Positions 10,974-19,930 of a stretch of DNA of 64,000 bases are shown piece by piece. Under the pieces are notes generated by a model. The model was not told where the DNA came from, did no database searches, and saw only the letters and a program-made list of their open reading frames with translations. A program made the position numbers and the translations under genes. Position 1 is the stretch's first letter; every line of letters starts with the position of its first letter. Source of the stretch: Lophium mytilinum (Eukaryota; Ascomycota; Dothideomycetes; Mytilinidiales; Mytilinidiaceae); the NCBI GenBank assembly GCA_010093605.1, contig MU004186.1, positions 2,150,616 through 2,214,615 on the forward strand, given 5' to 3'.

Positions 10974-11546
10974 CAGGGCTCGGAATCAACCGATCGATCG
11001 ATTAGGCCTCTCGAAATCGATCGAATCGACTGCTTAATCAGCAGATGCCCAAATCAATTGAATTAATCGATTCGATATCGAATCAATCGAAGAATCGAGA
11101 TGGTTAAAGGTATTTGGAGGCTTGGCGCAGCGTATAGGTAGTATTAAGATATATAAGATAATATTGATTTTAGTTAATATCTAAATCCCTATTAAAAGCC
11201 CTTTAATACACTTTCTTATAAAGTAATAGTAGTTACAGCGGCATAATACTGCTCTATTAGAAAGATATAATAGAAGACGCACTTAATATAGTCATGTGAT
11301 ATATAAGCACGTAACAAAATGCTTATATAATATAATCTCCCGGCGAAGCACGGCCAATAAACCGCATCTTACGCGGCCAAACTGCTATTGTATTTACACC
11401 TTCAACCATGTCGATTTTCAATTGATCAGGCCTCCTGAAATCAATCGGTTGAACTGTTTCTAGATGGCTAATCAATTAAATCGAATTGCCAAGACTTCAA
11501 TTGATTTCGATCAACCGTTCGATTGGTTGATTGACTCCGAGCCCTG
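10974..11546. mobile_element. Non-autonomous hAT-like DNA transposon (MITE), 573 bp
   Basis: The ends are inverted repeats: CAGGGCTCGGAATCAA at the left and CAGGGCTCGGAGTCAA reading inward from the right (15 of 16 identical). They are flanked by an exact 8-bp direct repeat, TTTGGAAG, at 10966-10973 and 11547-11554. Eight-base target duplications and CAGGG-type termini are hallmarks of the hAT superfamily. The interior is AT-rich and contains no transposase frame, so it would need enzyme in trans. Both subterminal regions are dense in ATCGAT/TCAATTGA-like motifs, with a related AGGCCTC.TGAAATC block near 11002 and 11431. It lies inside a BCS1-like gene. The identical target duplication and the undecayed host frames suggest a recent insertion. 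Confidence 0.9.
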
Positions 11547-13461
11547 TTTGGAAGATCGATCCTGCCTTTCTGTTAGCGGCGCTAACTGATTGCTTAATAC
11601 GCGAACCGAACCCTTGCTGTACCTGAGGAGGCTGGTATACTGGCATACTTTTACGCTCAGGTGGCTCCCGTTGAGTCGCTCCGCGATTTGATACTTTGCC
11701 AGGGTTGAAGAGGTACGAGAAATCTACGCTTTCTAAGTCCGCTAGCGCTGACCTCTCGTGCTCGACATCCTCCAACTTGGTCGCCTCTTCACCGTTGTCG
11801 AGTTTCTCGGCGAGGTCATACTTGAATTGGTTGGCACCAGTCAAGCGGCCGAGCTTGTAAGCCTCAAACTCTGATATGGCTCGATGTGGCTTACCGCGCC
11901 GATCCATGCAGAAGTTTTGTATTTGTGCCGGGGTGAAGGTGTCTTTAGGCATTTGGCGGCCAAAGTCCTTCGCCATTGTTGTAATTTCGGCTTGAGTGAA
12001 TCGACCCTTTGCTCTAGGGTCGGTCCAGAAAATGCGGCGAAAGGTGATCGCTGCTGTCTCCTTAGTACAGTACCCAAGGTAGACAACTTTGTCCACGCGA
12101 CCGTCACGATAGAGCGCCTCGTCCAAGGACTTGGGGGCGTTTGTGGTCATAATGAGGAGGCGACCCTCTGGTGCTGCAGGTCCATCTATGGCATTGAGTA
12201 GTCCACTCAACGTTACCCTGGGAACTGGCACTGCTTTTTTCTTGGGAGTCGCCTTTTTAGGGACCGCATGGTTTTCGGAGCTGTGCTCGCTCCTTTGGTC
12301 TTCAGCATCTGGCTCTTTTGAATCTTCTGAAGACTCGTCTTCGTCTTTCATGCTGGTGCGGCTAATTCCGGCGGAGTCAATATCTTCCAAGAGCACTACG
12401 CATCTCTCGGGCAGATGTCCAAACCTAGTAAGTAGCCCATTGTCATCTAATCCCTGTTCGTTGAGGTTTAACACATACAGCGGCAGATCAAAGTGACTTG
12501 CTAAAGCAACACTCAGAGAAGTTTTCCCGGTTCCAGGTGGGCCGTAGAAGAGATAGCCGCGACGATGAGGCCTACCGTTTTCACGATAGTAGGACTTAGT
12601 CTCAGGGTCGAAGTAGTCCTCTGCATCTGACAAAATATCGTCGAAGTCTTTCCGGGGCAAATCTACCGTGTGTAGCGCCCTGCTGGGCTTCTGAATATGA
12701 CTGTAATAATCCGCAGTGATGTGGGCGCCGGGCTCTGCAACGTAGATGTTAGTGAACTTCATTCCCCGCTCAGATTCGTTCTGGCAATGAATCAAGAAAC
12801 TCTTCAAAGGCTCAATGCTACGACCGAGACACGAGACTAGCATATCTTCGGAATTCTTGCCTCCATGCCTGTCGTTCTTAGAAGGATGCTCTAAGAAGAA
12901 GATCCGTCCATCAAACCGGAACCATTGGAACCCGCTCGTGGGCTCAATCTGGAACATCATTCCGGTGTTACCTGGTTCCTCGGCAGGTATCTCTGCAGGC
13001 TCGTCTTCCCATCCGGAGCTCTCGTCATTATGTTGACTGCTGAGGTCAAAAGATGGTTTCAGAACCACGTGCTGTGAACCTTTGCCCCCAGTGGCCGAAA
13101 TGAGATGCTCGCTGATCGCTTTCCCCATCTTGTCGTTTCGGTTCAGACGGACAGAACATGTTCCGTGCTGCCGAATGAAAGTAGGCACCTTGGAGGTAGT
13201 ACCAGGAATTCCAGATTTATAGAGGTCAAAAGCGAACGAGACTATCGATGGGTTAAGCCCCACTTTTTCGAGTATCTTTTTATGAGACAGCAACGAAGTG
13301 TCGGCTTCGTTATCTTCTTCATCAATTGAATGGTCTTGACTTGAAGAATCGTGATCCTGATCGGAGAGGTTCTCGGCATTCTTCATTGGAGAGGCCCTCC
13401 TAGCCGTGGTTGTGTTGAGCTTGCCAGCAAGCCCGCTTACGATGTGTGCCAAAGCGAACAT
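11497..13461 (-). CDS. BCS1-like AAA ATPase, truncated by MITE insertion
   Basis: 654 codons from ATG at 13461. Walker A GPPGTGKT lies near residue 307, Walker B VVLLEDID near 350, followed by LSGLLNAIDG, LIMTTNAP and DGRVDKVVYLGY; the BCS1 N-terminal region lies upstream. The last 16 codons, after GSIF-Q, are encoded by the transposon and end at a stop inside it. Without element and target duplication (581 bp), the span 10343-13461 would be 2538 bp, exactly 846 codons in one frame. The frame stays open upstream of 13461 for ~40 codons without an ATG, so a short upstream exon is possible. The truncated product keeps the whole AAA domain and loses only the acidic tail, so it may still be functional. 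Confidence 0.88.
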   Translation of the reverse strand: MFALAHIVSGLAGKLNTTTARRASPMKNAENLSDQDHDSSSQDHSIDEEDNEADTSLLSHKKILEKVGLNPSIVSFAFDLYKSGIPGTTSKVPTFIRQHGTCSVRLNRNDKMGKAISEHLISATGGKGSQHVVLKPSFDLSSQHNDESSGWEDEPAEIPAEEPGNTGMMFQIEPTSGFQWFRFDGRIFFLEHPSKNDRHGGKNSEDMLVSCLGRSIEPLKSFLIHCQNESERGMKFTNIYVAEPGAHITADYYSHIQKPSRALHTVDLPRKDFDDILSDAEDYFDPETKSYYRENGRPHRRGYLFYGPPGTGKTSLSVALASHFDLPLYVLNLNEQGLDDNGLLTRFGHLPERCVVLLEDIDSAGISRTSMKDEDESSEDSKEPDAEDQRSEHSSENHAVPKKATPKKKAVPVPRVTLSGLLNAIDGPAAPEGRLLIMTTNAPKSLDEALYRDGRVDKVVYLGYCTKETAAITFRRIFWTDPRAKGRFTQAEITTMAKDFGRQMPKDTFTPAQIQNFCMDRRGKPHRAISEFEAYKLGRLTGANQFKYDLAEKLDNGEEATKLEDVEHERSALADLESVDFSYLFNPGKVSNRGATQREPPERKSMPVYQPPQVQQGFGSRIKQSVSAANRKAGSIFQTGLGVNQPIERLIEIN

Positions 13462-14571
13462 CTTGTGAATGCTAGAGGTTTGGTTGTTTCGAGCGGCTTG
13501 AACGGCGTATTCAAAGCTATGTCCTTTATTGAGTGGTTTCGACGAAGTGTTTAGAAAGGAGACTTCGTGGTCGGATTAGACCGTTGTGCGGAGACCTTTT
13601 ATGTTGACCGTGTCTACATTGTAAAGATCTTGAGATGATTACAGCGCGAGGCTATGTGAAGCTTCAACGCCCGTGCTGTGTATTGACTTGGAAGAACCAT
13701 GCGTTGAGCCGATGGATGGGACATTGTTGTAGCACACCGTGATGGTACAGCGTCACCGCTAGGCAGACTTGGTCGAAAAATTGTGGAAAAGTTACTGTAA
13801 TGACCGAACGGTGGAGAGCGTTTAATCGCACTTCGATGAAGACGTTCTTGGTAGCTATTGATCTCCTTCTTTCCATTCGTAGTAGAATCCATGGCGGCCC
13901 GTCGTATATGTTACATTCCGTCTTGGTCGGCGTCAACCCGTGTGAGTGTTTCGACGATATAAGGATTTTTAATGATAGGTATACAGATGACCAAATCTTG
14001 GTAGCACGAACAAAATGTCAGAGAATCACATACCTAGTTGTGTAATAGATGAGAGAGCGCACCTTCCTTTACACCACCACATTCAAGAGAACTTCAGGCG
14101 ACAAACCAGTAGGTTCCCGACCAAACTGACCCTTTGAGAGATAAGATTTTCCGGGATCCATCATTTGGAGGGTCCGAGCTCTGACTCAAACATTCATTTC
14201 ACACATCACATTTACGGCAAACCATCACACATCACAAAGCCCACAGAAGCTAAGAAATTCAGAAAGACTTTGACGTTGGGAAGACACTCCTCGCATTTTT
14301 GCTAATGTCAAGGGTCAAGACAAAGGAAACTTAGCATCCTGAGTCGTTAGTCTGAGATCAAACCTTGATTCAATACAGTGTCCGGACCGAGAGGTCGGCA
14401 AACACAACCGTTTGCAACACCGCTGGAGAAGAAAGAGGGACACATGATTCAGGAAATGGAAAGCTTCCACATGATACTTAGCCAATTTCCGATCGTCCGA
14501 GTTCATAGATCAGAACAGCTTGAGACATGCATTGACAAACCTATCCAATGTCCAGTTTGGGTAAGACAAAA
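13462..14571. other. Intergenic, no confident gene
   Basis: About 1.1 kb upstream of the split BCS1-like gene and downstream of the orphan gene. A perfect TGACTCA occurs near 14182, which may be chance. Frames near 13614-13936 on the minus strand could include a missing 5' exon of the BCS1-like gene, but I found no convincing join. Confidence 0.4.
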
Positions 14572-16359
14572 TCATGTCTTACGGGAGTACCTCATGGTTG
14601 GAGAAGGACTGGACATGGTATCCGGAAACATAGCATTGGACCTTGAGCTTGAAGTCGGGCTCGGAGTGAGGCTCCTGTTCACTGCGCCACTCTTCGCTAT
14701 TGTCATGAGCTCGCTCTCCCTACTGGTTAGACTGGTAGAGGTATCCACCTGAAGAGCCTTTGGGCGAGGCTTTCTCGGGAGTCTTCCTAGCAATTTGCGC
14801 TTGTCCTCCTTCAAGACTCCGTAGAGCCATTGATGATCAGATCTTGTCAATACCGTGATGGGTATGACAACCCTCTCTGGCGCAGAGGCCTCAGCACCAT
14901 CGTCATCTTGATCAATTGCCACAAGACTCTTTCCATCAACGATAACCTCCCCAAGGCGGACATCTTTCAGCTCTCCGATTATCTCATAACCAGACCCCTT
15001 CGCCCAGATGCGTGTCGGAGTTCCATAATCTGCATAGAGAGCGAAAAGTTGCGCGAGGCCTTTCTCGGTCCGCTCCTTTGCCTCCTCGACATCACGAAGC
15101 GGACGGAGCACAGTCGCGTCGAGGACCGATAGCACGTCTGCGCGAGTGCGGTTATGTTCGATCGCGAACTTATCGATGAGCAAGGAGGTTGCGATGGCGG
15201 TGGCCAGATCCTGGTATTCGCTTCCATGCCAGGGGGTCCAGATGGGAGGCTTTAGTGAGAAAGCCAAGGGGCCCGGGATTTCCCTTCTCGACTCCGAGGG
15301 AACTGTGGTAGTGCCAGATGTCGGGGTACGTAGCGTTGATGGCGTGCCAATATATGAGGACTTGAGAGGTGTTGGAGGTGGGGTGACTAGGGCAACAGTC
15401 TTTGGAGGTTCGGTGAATCCGATGCGCGCTGCCTTGACAGCGTGGGTCATCTTGCCAGGGCGAAAACCTGTGCTGGGAGGTATCTCTTGACCACCATCAT
15501 CAGCCTTGCGCTTCTGTGGAGTGGCCTTCCAGGCCAGCTCTCCAGATGTCTTTGAGACTGATGGAAAGATATCTTGTATCTCCGATGCCAAATGGCTGCT
15601 TCGTTCTGCACCCAATACGTTTGAGACGAATCCTCCCTTCTTTCGCAAGGTCGTCAGACCAAGGAGCGTGCGATGCCGTGGTAAGAGAGAGGCCGCTGTC
15701 AAGATCTTCGATCGATCGTTCTGCTGGGCTCTGATTTCGTGAGAGCGAAGTTCAGTATCCGAATCGCGGACCATATGTTTGGACGGAGCTGTGCGCGACT
15801 TCGGCGATACAGTGTTCTTCGACCGAGATGCCGCTTCGTCCATAGTAGCAAGACGTTGAATGGGCTCGGTAAGCTGATCTGCCCCAGTCGCTTCCTTCCT
15901 CTCCTTCGCCTTCCTCATAGCGCCTGGTCTTGGAAGATCCGGAAGATCGGGGCTTCTGATAGCGTACGGAACGTTCACATGTCTCTCCAGCGAAGGCTCT
16001 CCCTCGTCATCATCGTCCTCTCCGCACAAGTCGACATATTCGACGTCATTACCAAAAAGACTTTTGCTGGAGAACACGTTGGTGTAGGTCAACTTGGGAG
16101 TTGGAGCACTTTCGCGGGCTTTTTGGGCCAAGTTCGAGACGTTTGTGTCGATCATGCTGTTGGCCATCGTTTGTGGACCGTCGACTGGTACCTCCTTTGC
16201 CGTCGCCTCCTCCATCTTGACTCCCGCCCTCCAAACGTGATGGCGAGGACGGTGTTGAAGAACAGGAGGCGACGAGAAAGGTCGAGACGTGAGGGAGAGA
16301 TATGGCTGCCTGCCGAACACTTCCTGGCATGAAGAGTGAAGGTGAAGGCGGTGGATCAT
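14572..16359 (-). CDS. Uncharacterised low-complexity fungal protein
   Basis: Intronless frame of 595 aa from ATG at 16359. A later in-frame ATG at 16215 (MEEATAKEVPVDG) gives 547 aa and may be the true start, because the first 48 residues look like translated leader. Residues ~60-350 are Ser/Pro/Lys-rich and probably disordered, with an acidic patch DLCGEDDDDEGEP and a basic ATPQKRKADD. A more ordered region follows (about residues 370-540: PIWTPWHGSEYQDLATAIA, then GELKDVRLGEVIVDGKSLVA and RSDHQWLYGVLKEDKRKLLG). No known domain was recognised. The composition suggests a nuclear protein; function is unknown. Confidence 0.75.
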   Translation of the reverse strand: MIHRLHLHSSCQEVFGRQPYLSLTSRPFSSPPVLQHRPRHHVWRAGVKMEEATAKEVPVDGPQTMANSMIDTNVSNLAQKARESAPTPKLTYTNVFSSKSLFGNDVEYVDLCGEDDDDEGEPSLERHVNVPYAIRSPDLPDLPRPGAMRKAKERKEATGADQLTEPIQRLATMDEAASRSKNTVSPKSRTAPSKHMVRDSDTELRSHEIRAQQNDRSKILTAASLLPRHRTLLGLTTLRKKGGFVSNVLGAERSSHLASEIQDIFPSVSKTSGELAWKATPQKRKADDGGQEIPPSTGFRPGKMTHAVKAARIGFTEPPKTVALVTPPPTPLKSSYIGTPSTLRTPTSGTTTVPSESRREIPGPLAFSLKPPIWTPWHGSEYQDLATAIATSLLIDKFAIEHNRTRADVLSVLDATVLRPLRDVEEAKERTEKGLAQLFALYADYGTPTRIWAKGSGYEIIGELKDVRLGEVIVDGKSLVAIDQDDDGAEASAPERVVIPITVLTRSDHQWLYGVLKEDKRKLLGRLPRKPRPKALQVDTSTSLTSRESELMTIAKSGAVNRSLTPSPTSSSRSNAMFPDTMSSPSPTMRYSRKT

Positions 16360-17334
16360 GTGACATATTGCGCAGCATGACGGAGCTGTAATAGTCGGTG
16401 AAGATACAGATCCTTTATCTTCCGCCGGTGCCGGAGCGTAGATAGCGAGGTACTGAAAGCGTGGGCAAGCATTCTAGAGACCGGAGAAGAGAGCGACGGC
16501 GTTCGATGGTGCCTGGATGACTTCGTAACGAGATGGGAGCTGTGAGCAACGAAGCTAAACCAGTGAAGCAATGCATAAAAAGCATATCTAGTGTAAGGAC
16601 ACATGGGACACTGACCTTGAAGCTAGCATACTGCACAATGTCTCGTCATAGACTTTCGCCAGCCTTTCCGCCACGGCGGGTTGCACCTCTATATCCCTTT
16701 GTTGGTCAGAGTGGAAAGTCAATGGGGAAGTTTGTTTGCGCATACCTGTCACTGTTCGCGATAGCGGAGCAAGCCCATTGGTTATCGAGAAAGATGTACT
16801 GATCTTGCGATCAGAATTCTCGAGGTATGCTAAGGCGCTAGAGTAGTAGCAGGCAAGCGTACACAGATTTATAGCTGAGTAGTGTATTACCGGTACACTT
16901 CCTGTGAGGTGATGGGCTTTGGGGTTACTAGCGCCCGCAAGATATTCCGCCTTCACTCAACTCGTGATCTTTGACAACAACGATAGCCTAAGACAGACGC
17001 TGACCAACGGTAAAGCCGCGTCACGGGGTCTCTGAGTTGTCCCCCGATACTGAGCATCGAAGTGAACCAATCGGCTATCAACGTAAGCTGCTCGCTTTGA
17101 AGTCGGACACCTCACTGGGAGTGTGCTACTCTTGAAACTCCTCCATAACTCCTCTTTCGAAAGGGACGAGCCTTCGACTCACCTATCTTACTCCGCGCAC
17201 CATTAGTAAGTGAGCCCCACTCTAATCCTGCGTCAGCTTCGATTAACACCTACTTGGCAGATCTTCGTACCTCGATCGCCGTCCCACTACCAACACCCGT
17301 GCCGGCTGCGTAAGCCTTCACACATAACTTTGAG
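16360..17334. other. Intergenic with only weak minus-strand frames
   Basis: About 975 bp. A minus-strand frame (~16588-16956) with a possible GTCAGT donor near 16614 and an acceptor near 16545 could code about 105 residues, but I recognise nothing in it. The interval probably holds the promoters of its two neighbours. Confidence 0.4.
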
Positions 17335-17643
17335 ATGGGGAGTGTCCAGTCGAAACGCCGCAAGTCTTCAATGACGGGGAAGCGTAGAGTCAGATGTAAA
17401 GAATGCGGTCAGCCGGGTTTTGAAGGTGCTGCGAAACTACCTGAGTGGCTAAACGAACAACCTTTTGTTCTCGGGAGCAAGGAATTGGCGCAATGCAAGA
17501 CATGCGGTTCTGGGTATCATAAAGAGGACATGCCTTCCAATCTCAGGTTCCTACGAGTCCTTTTTTTTAAGGTCAGGAGCAGTGCTGGTCGCAACAATCA
17601 GTGGTCCAGCTACATACTTGTCTTCATTCAAAGAACTCTGTAA
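17335..17643 (+). CDS. Small protein with paired CxxC motifs
   Basis: 102 aa if unspliced. It starts MGSVQSKRRKSS, a possible N-myristoylation signal (Gly2, Ser6). CKEC at about residues 22-25 and CKTCGSGYH at about 60-68 give a CxxC-(~35)-CxxC-x3-H layout like a zinc ribbon. The last ~30 residues look unlike the rest and may be intron sequence. I do not recognise the family. It is the first of three tiny Cys-bearing genes on the plus strand within 2.6 kb. No paralogue-level similarity to the other two was visible by eye. Confidence 0.45.
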   Translation: MGSVQSKRRKSSMTGKRRVRCKECGQPGFEGAAKLPEWLNEQPFVLGSKELAQCKTCGSGYHKEDMPSNLRFLRVLFFKVRSSAGRNNQWSSYILVFIQRTL

Positions 17644-18299
17644 ACTACCTTTTGGAGTGTCAAGTTCTCTGGAATCCTTCACGTCTTCGCGCAGAAATGA
17701 GACTCGGAGTAAGAGGGAACTTACATTCCTTATGGTCTATTATCAGAAATAGGGCTAGCCGGCGTAGTCAGTAACTTACCAAAAACCCATTCTACATTCC
17801 AGAAGGTTTGTGAAATCCTTCTAAAGCCAACGTCAGTCGCTCAGCCATCCACGCAGCCACTGCGCGTAACATGCCAGATTCAGGTGCTAGGAATATATTG
17901 GTGGAGATAGGGTAGCTGTTTATGCTATATGTGATCGCTTGGCATCTTGTGGCGCGTATATCTTCACATAGTCGTTAGCAGAATAAGTCTAGAGCGTTCA
18001 CTTCCTAGACGAGTGTTCAGAATTGATACCAAGCTCTAGGGGTTGGTTAACTATCAACGAGGTAAAGACGTAGTGCGGTCTCCGCGGACTTAAAGTTGCA
18101 GGGTAGTCGGCTTGCGTGGAACTAGTTGCGCGTGTTCTGGCAACGCGCAGTTGCTTTGGGGAATAGAGATTGAACTTTAGATGCCGGGTCTTCTATGTAG
18201 CACAGAATGTGTTAGCGGTACTCAACATTCAAGGCCATTCGTCGACGTTGCTCGCACATCCATTCTTTTTATGGCAAGAAGCCTACACTGTCGCGGGAA
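17644..18299. other. Intergenic, no gene seen
   Basis: Short frames only. It leads into the duplicated upstream block that begins near 18300. Confidence 0.4.
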
Positions 18300-18530
18300 T
18301 CCTCGCGGTGAAGTTAGAGCTTCAAGACCCGACCTTTACTACGTGTCTCGAGCCTTCTTCGTGGCTTAGCTCCTTGACAACTTTCAATTCTTGTTTGCAC
18401 ATCATTCTAACGACCGCCAAATCTTCTTACGACTGCTAAGTCTTCTTCTGACCATCATAATAAAGCCACTCCTGTTTTGAAAGTCAACCACTTTCGTTGC
18501 TATTAGCTTCTAGAAACGGCAAACTCAGAC
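18300..18530 (+). repeat. Upstream block, copy 1 of a diverged tandem duplication
   Basis: Shares ordered blocks with 19125-19340: CCTCGC..TGA.G, then AGCTTCAAGA, TACGTGTCTCGAGC, a GACTC/GGCTTAGCTC...AACAACT-like stretch, CATCATAA, and ATTAGCTTCT. The order and spacing are the same. It precedes the small gene at 18641 as copy 2 precedes the one at 19441. Confidence 0.6.
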
Positions 18531-18640
18531 CTTCAAGCCTACCACCACTTCGTAAGGAGCAACCTCATTCAACCGCGAAACCCGCCATCAGCCTTCAGGC
18601 CTCATCCACCCGGGCGCCGTTAAGCAATAATCCCAATAAG

Positions 18641-18936
18641 ATGACTCGCCAACCTCCTAAATCTTCCTCTCCGCTGGGCCCACCTTCTTCTAAGACCTCT
18701 CTCCCTTCGACTGTTTCCCAAATCGCGGGCTCTACCGTTGGTCGCTTTCCTTGCGCAACGGAGAAGTGCGCTGGGCGCACTCATGACAAGGGGCAGACGT
18801 GTATGACTTGCATGGTAAGCCAATTTCCACTCAACATATCTCCTCCGTTAGGTCGAGAGGGGCGGTATGGATGACTGATTTGAAGTGCCCTTGACTAACG
18901 CAGCTATGACAGGCGCACGGAAAGTACAACTTCTAG
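18641..18936 (+). CDS. Tiny Cys/His-rich protein (65 aa), tentative
   Basis: Proposed exons 18641-18814 and 18913-18936 with a 98-bp intron (GTAAGC...GACAG). The protein is Ser/Pro-rich for ~35 residues (MTRQPPKSSSPLGPPSSK). It then has a compact PCATEKCAGRTHDK-GQTCMTCM cluster, with a C-x4-C-x4-H-x5-C-x2-C pattern that could bind zinc, and ends AHGKYNF. The frame is open upstream to 18497, so the start is uncertain. It has the same plan as the gene at 19441 (disordered N-terminus, Pro-Cys, His, then C-x2-C at the exon end) and a related upstream region. I do not recognise the family. Confidence 0.45.
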
Positions 18937-19440
18937 AGAGTGAGTAAACAGCGAATTAGCGGGGTTCGTGTGCTTGGAGAGGCAAGGTTTTCAACTCACG
19001 TCGGCGCCTTTGTGGGAGTATGTGGTGTGCTGGAGATCGGCGGTGTCAATGTTGGGTAGCCGGTTTCCTTATTGACCGTGCTGGATACTGGAAGGGGATG
19101 TATTCGGGTCGAATCTTTGAATCCACCACGAGGCCCTCGCAATGAGGGTAGAAGCTTCAAGAATTGGCTTTCTTACGTGTCTCGAGCTTTCTCCATGACT
19201 CGACTCTTAAACAACTCATAGCTCTTTCTTAAATAGCAAATGCAAGGAACGATACCTCTCTTCTTCATACCACATCATAACCACGCCGGAACAGAAAGCC
19301 ACAATCTACTCTCATAATCATTAGCTTCTTGGATCAACAGATTCGTTAACACAAACTCCTTCTCATCTTACTGGCAAATCGCCTCCGCTAGCATCGAGAC
19401 CTTCACTACCTCGTGTACTCCCCAAGTGCCAGACTCCAAG
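18937..19440. other. Spacer with second upstream block
   Basis: About 500 bp. Apart from the duplicated upstream block, nothing is recognisable. Confidence 0.4.
19125..19340 (+). repeat. Upstream block, copy 2 of a diverged tandem duplication
   Basis: Homologous to 18300-18530 by shared ordered blocks (AGCTTCAAGA, TACGTGTCTCGAGC, CATCATAA, ATTAGCTTCT). It precedes the small gene at 19441. The two copies lie about 820 bp apart. Confidence 0.6.
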
Positions 19441-19930
19441 ATGGGTTGCGGATCATCTACGCATTCTTCCCGATCTCTCACGCCAATCCAAAACCCCTCG
19501 CTCAAGGACCTCAAAGATTTCCTGGGCCCCGAAAATGGTCGCGCTGCTCGAAGCGTCGTTCCTCAGAATCCGCCAACCAGTCAAAACAGGAAACCAGGAC
19601 AGCCACAGCCGACGAGGGTGGCGCCTGGGTTTGCACCAAAATGGTCTAGTATTGGTGGCGGTAAATCTAGGCCTCCCTCGCCTGCTCATTCTTCTTCTCA
19701 ATGCCCTGGATCTAATAGCGAAGTCCAAGCCATGCCAGGATTCGGCTACCATCTTGGTGCTCGTGCTCTTCCATGCGTAAACGCTAGGAGGGACGCTATG
19801 TCCTACGGAAGCTACGCCCACGGCACAGTCGAGAATTTCCAAGAAGAGTGCCATGAATGTCAGGTACGTGAGCCTCCCCTTGGTTCTTCGAAACACCAGT
19901 CCTTGTGGAGGTCTAGCGTAGTTGAAGTAA
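19441..19930 (+). CDS. Small Cys-containing protein with MGCGSS lipidation-type N-terminus, tentative
   Basis: Exon 1 is 19441-19863 (141 codons), ending CHECQ at a GTACGT donor. The acceptor is uncertain: TAG at 19919-19921 would add LK and a stop at 19930. The N-terminus MGCGSSTHSS fits dual myristoylation and palmitoylation of membrane-tethered proteins. The middle is Ser/Pro/Asn-rich. Near the end are ALPCVNAR, YGSYAHGTV and EECHECQ, a PC...H...C-x2-C layout like that of the gene at 18641. An in-frame ATG at 19426 would bury the MGCGSS motif, so I prefer 19441. Function is unknown. Confidence 0.5.

Noticed and set aside
14175-14190. TGACTCA near 14182 as a CPC1 site
   Set aside because: No amino-acid metabolism gene is adjacent, and several such matches are expected by chance in 64 kb.
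16588-16956. Minus-strand frame of ~120 codons with a possible intron
   Set aside because: No homology recognised, and the alternative splice frames conflict with stops; left as intergenic.
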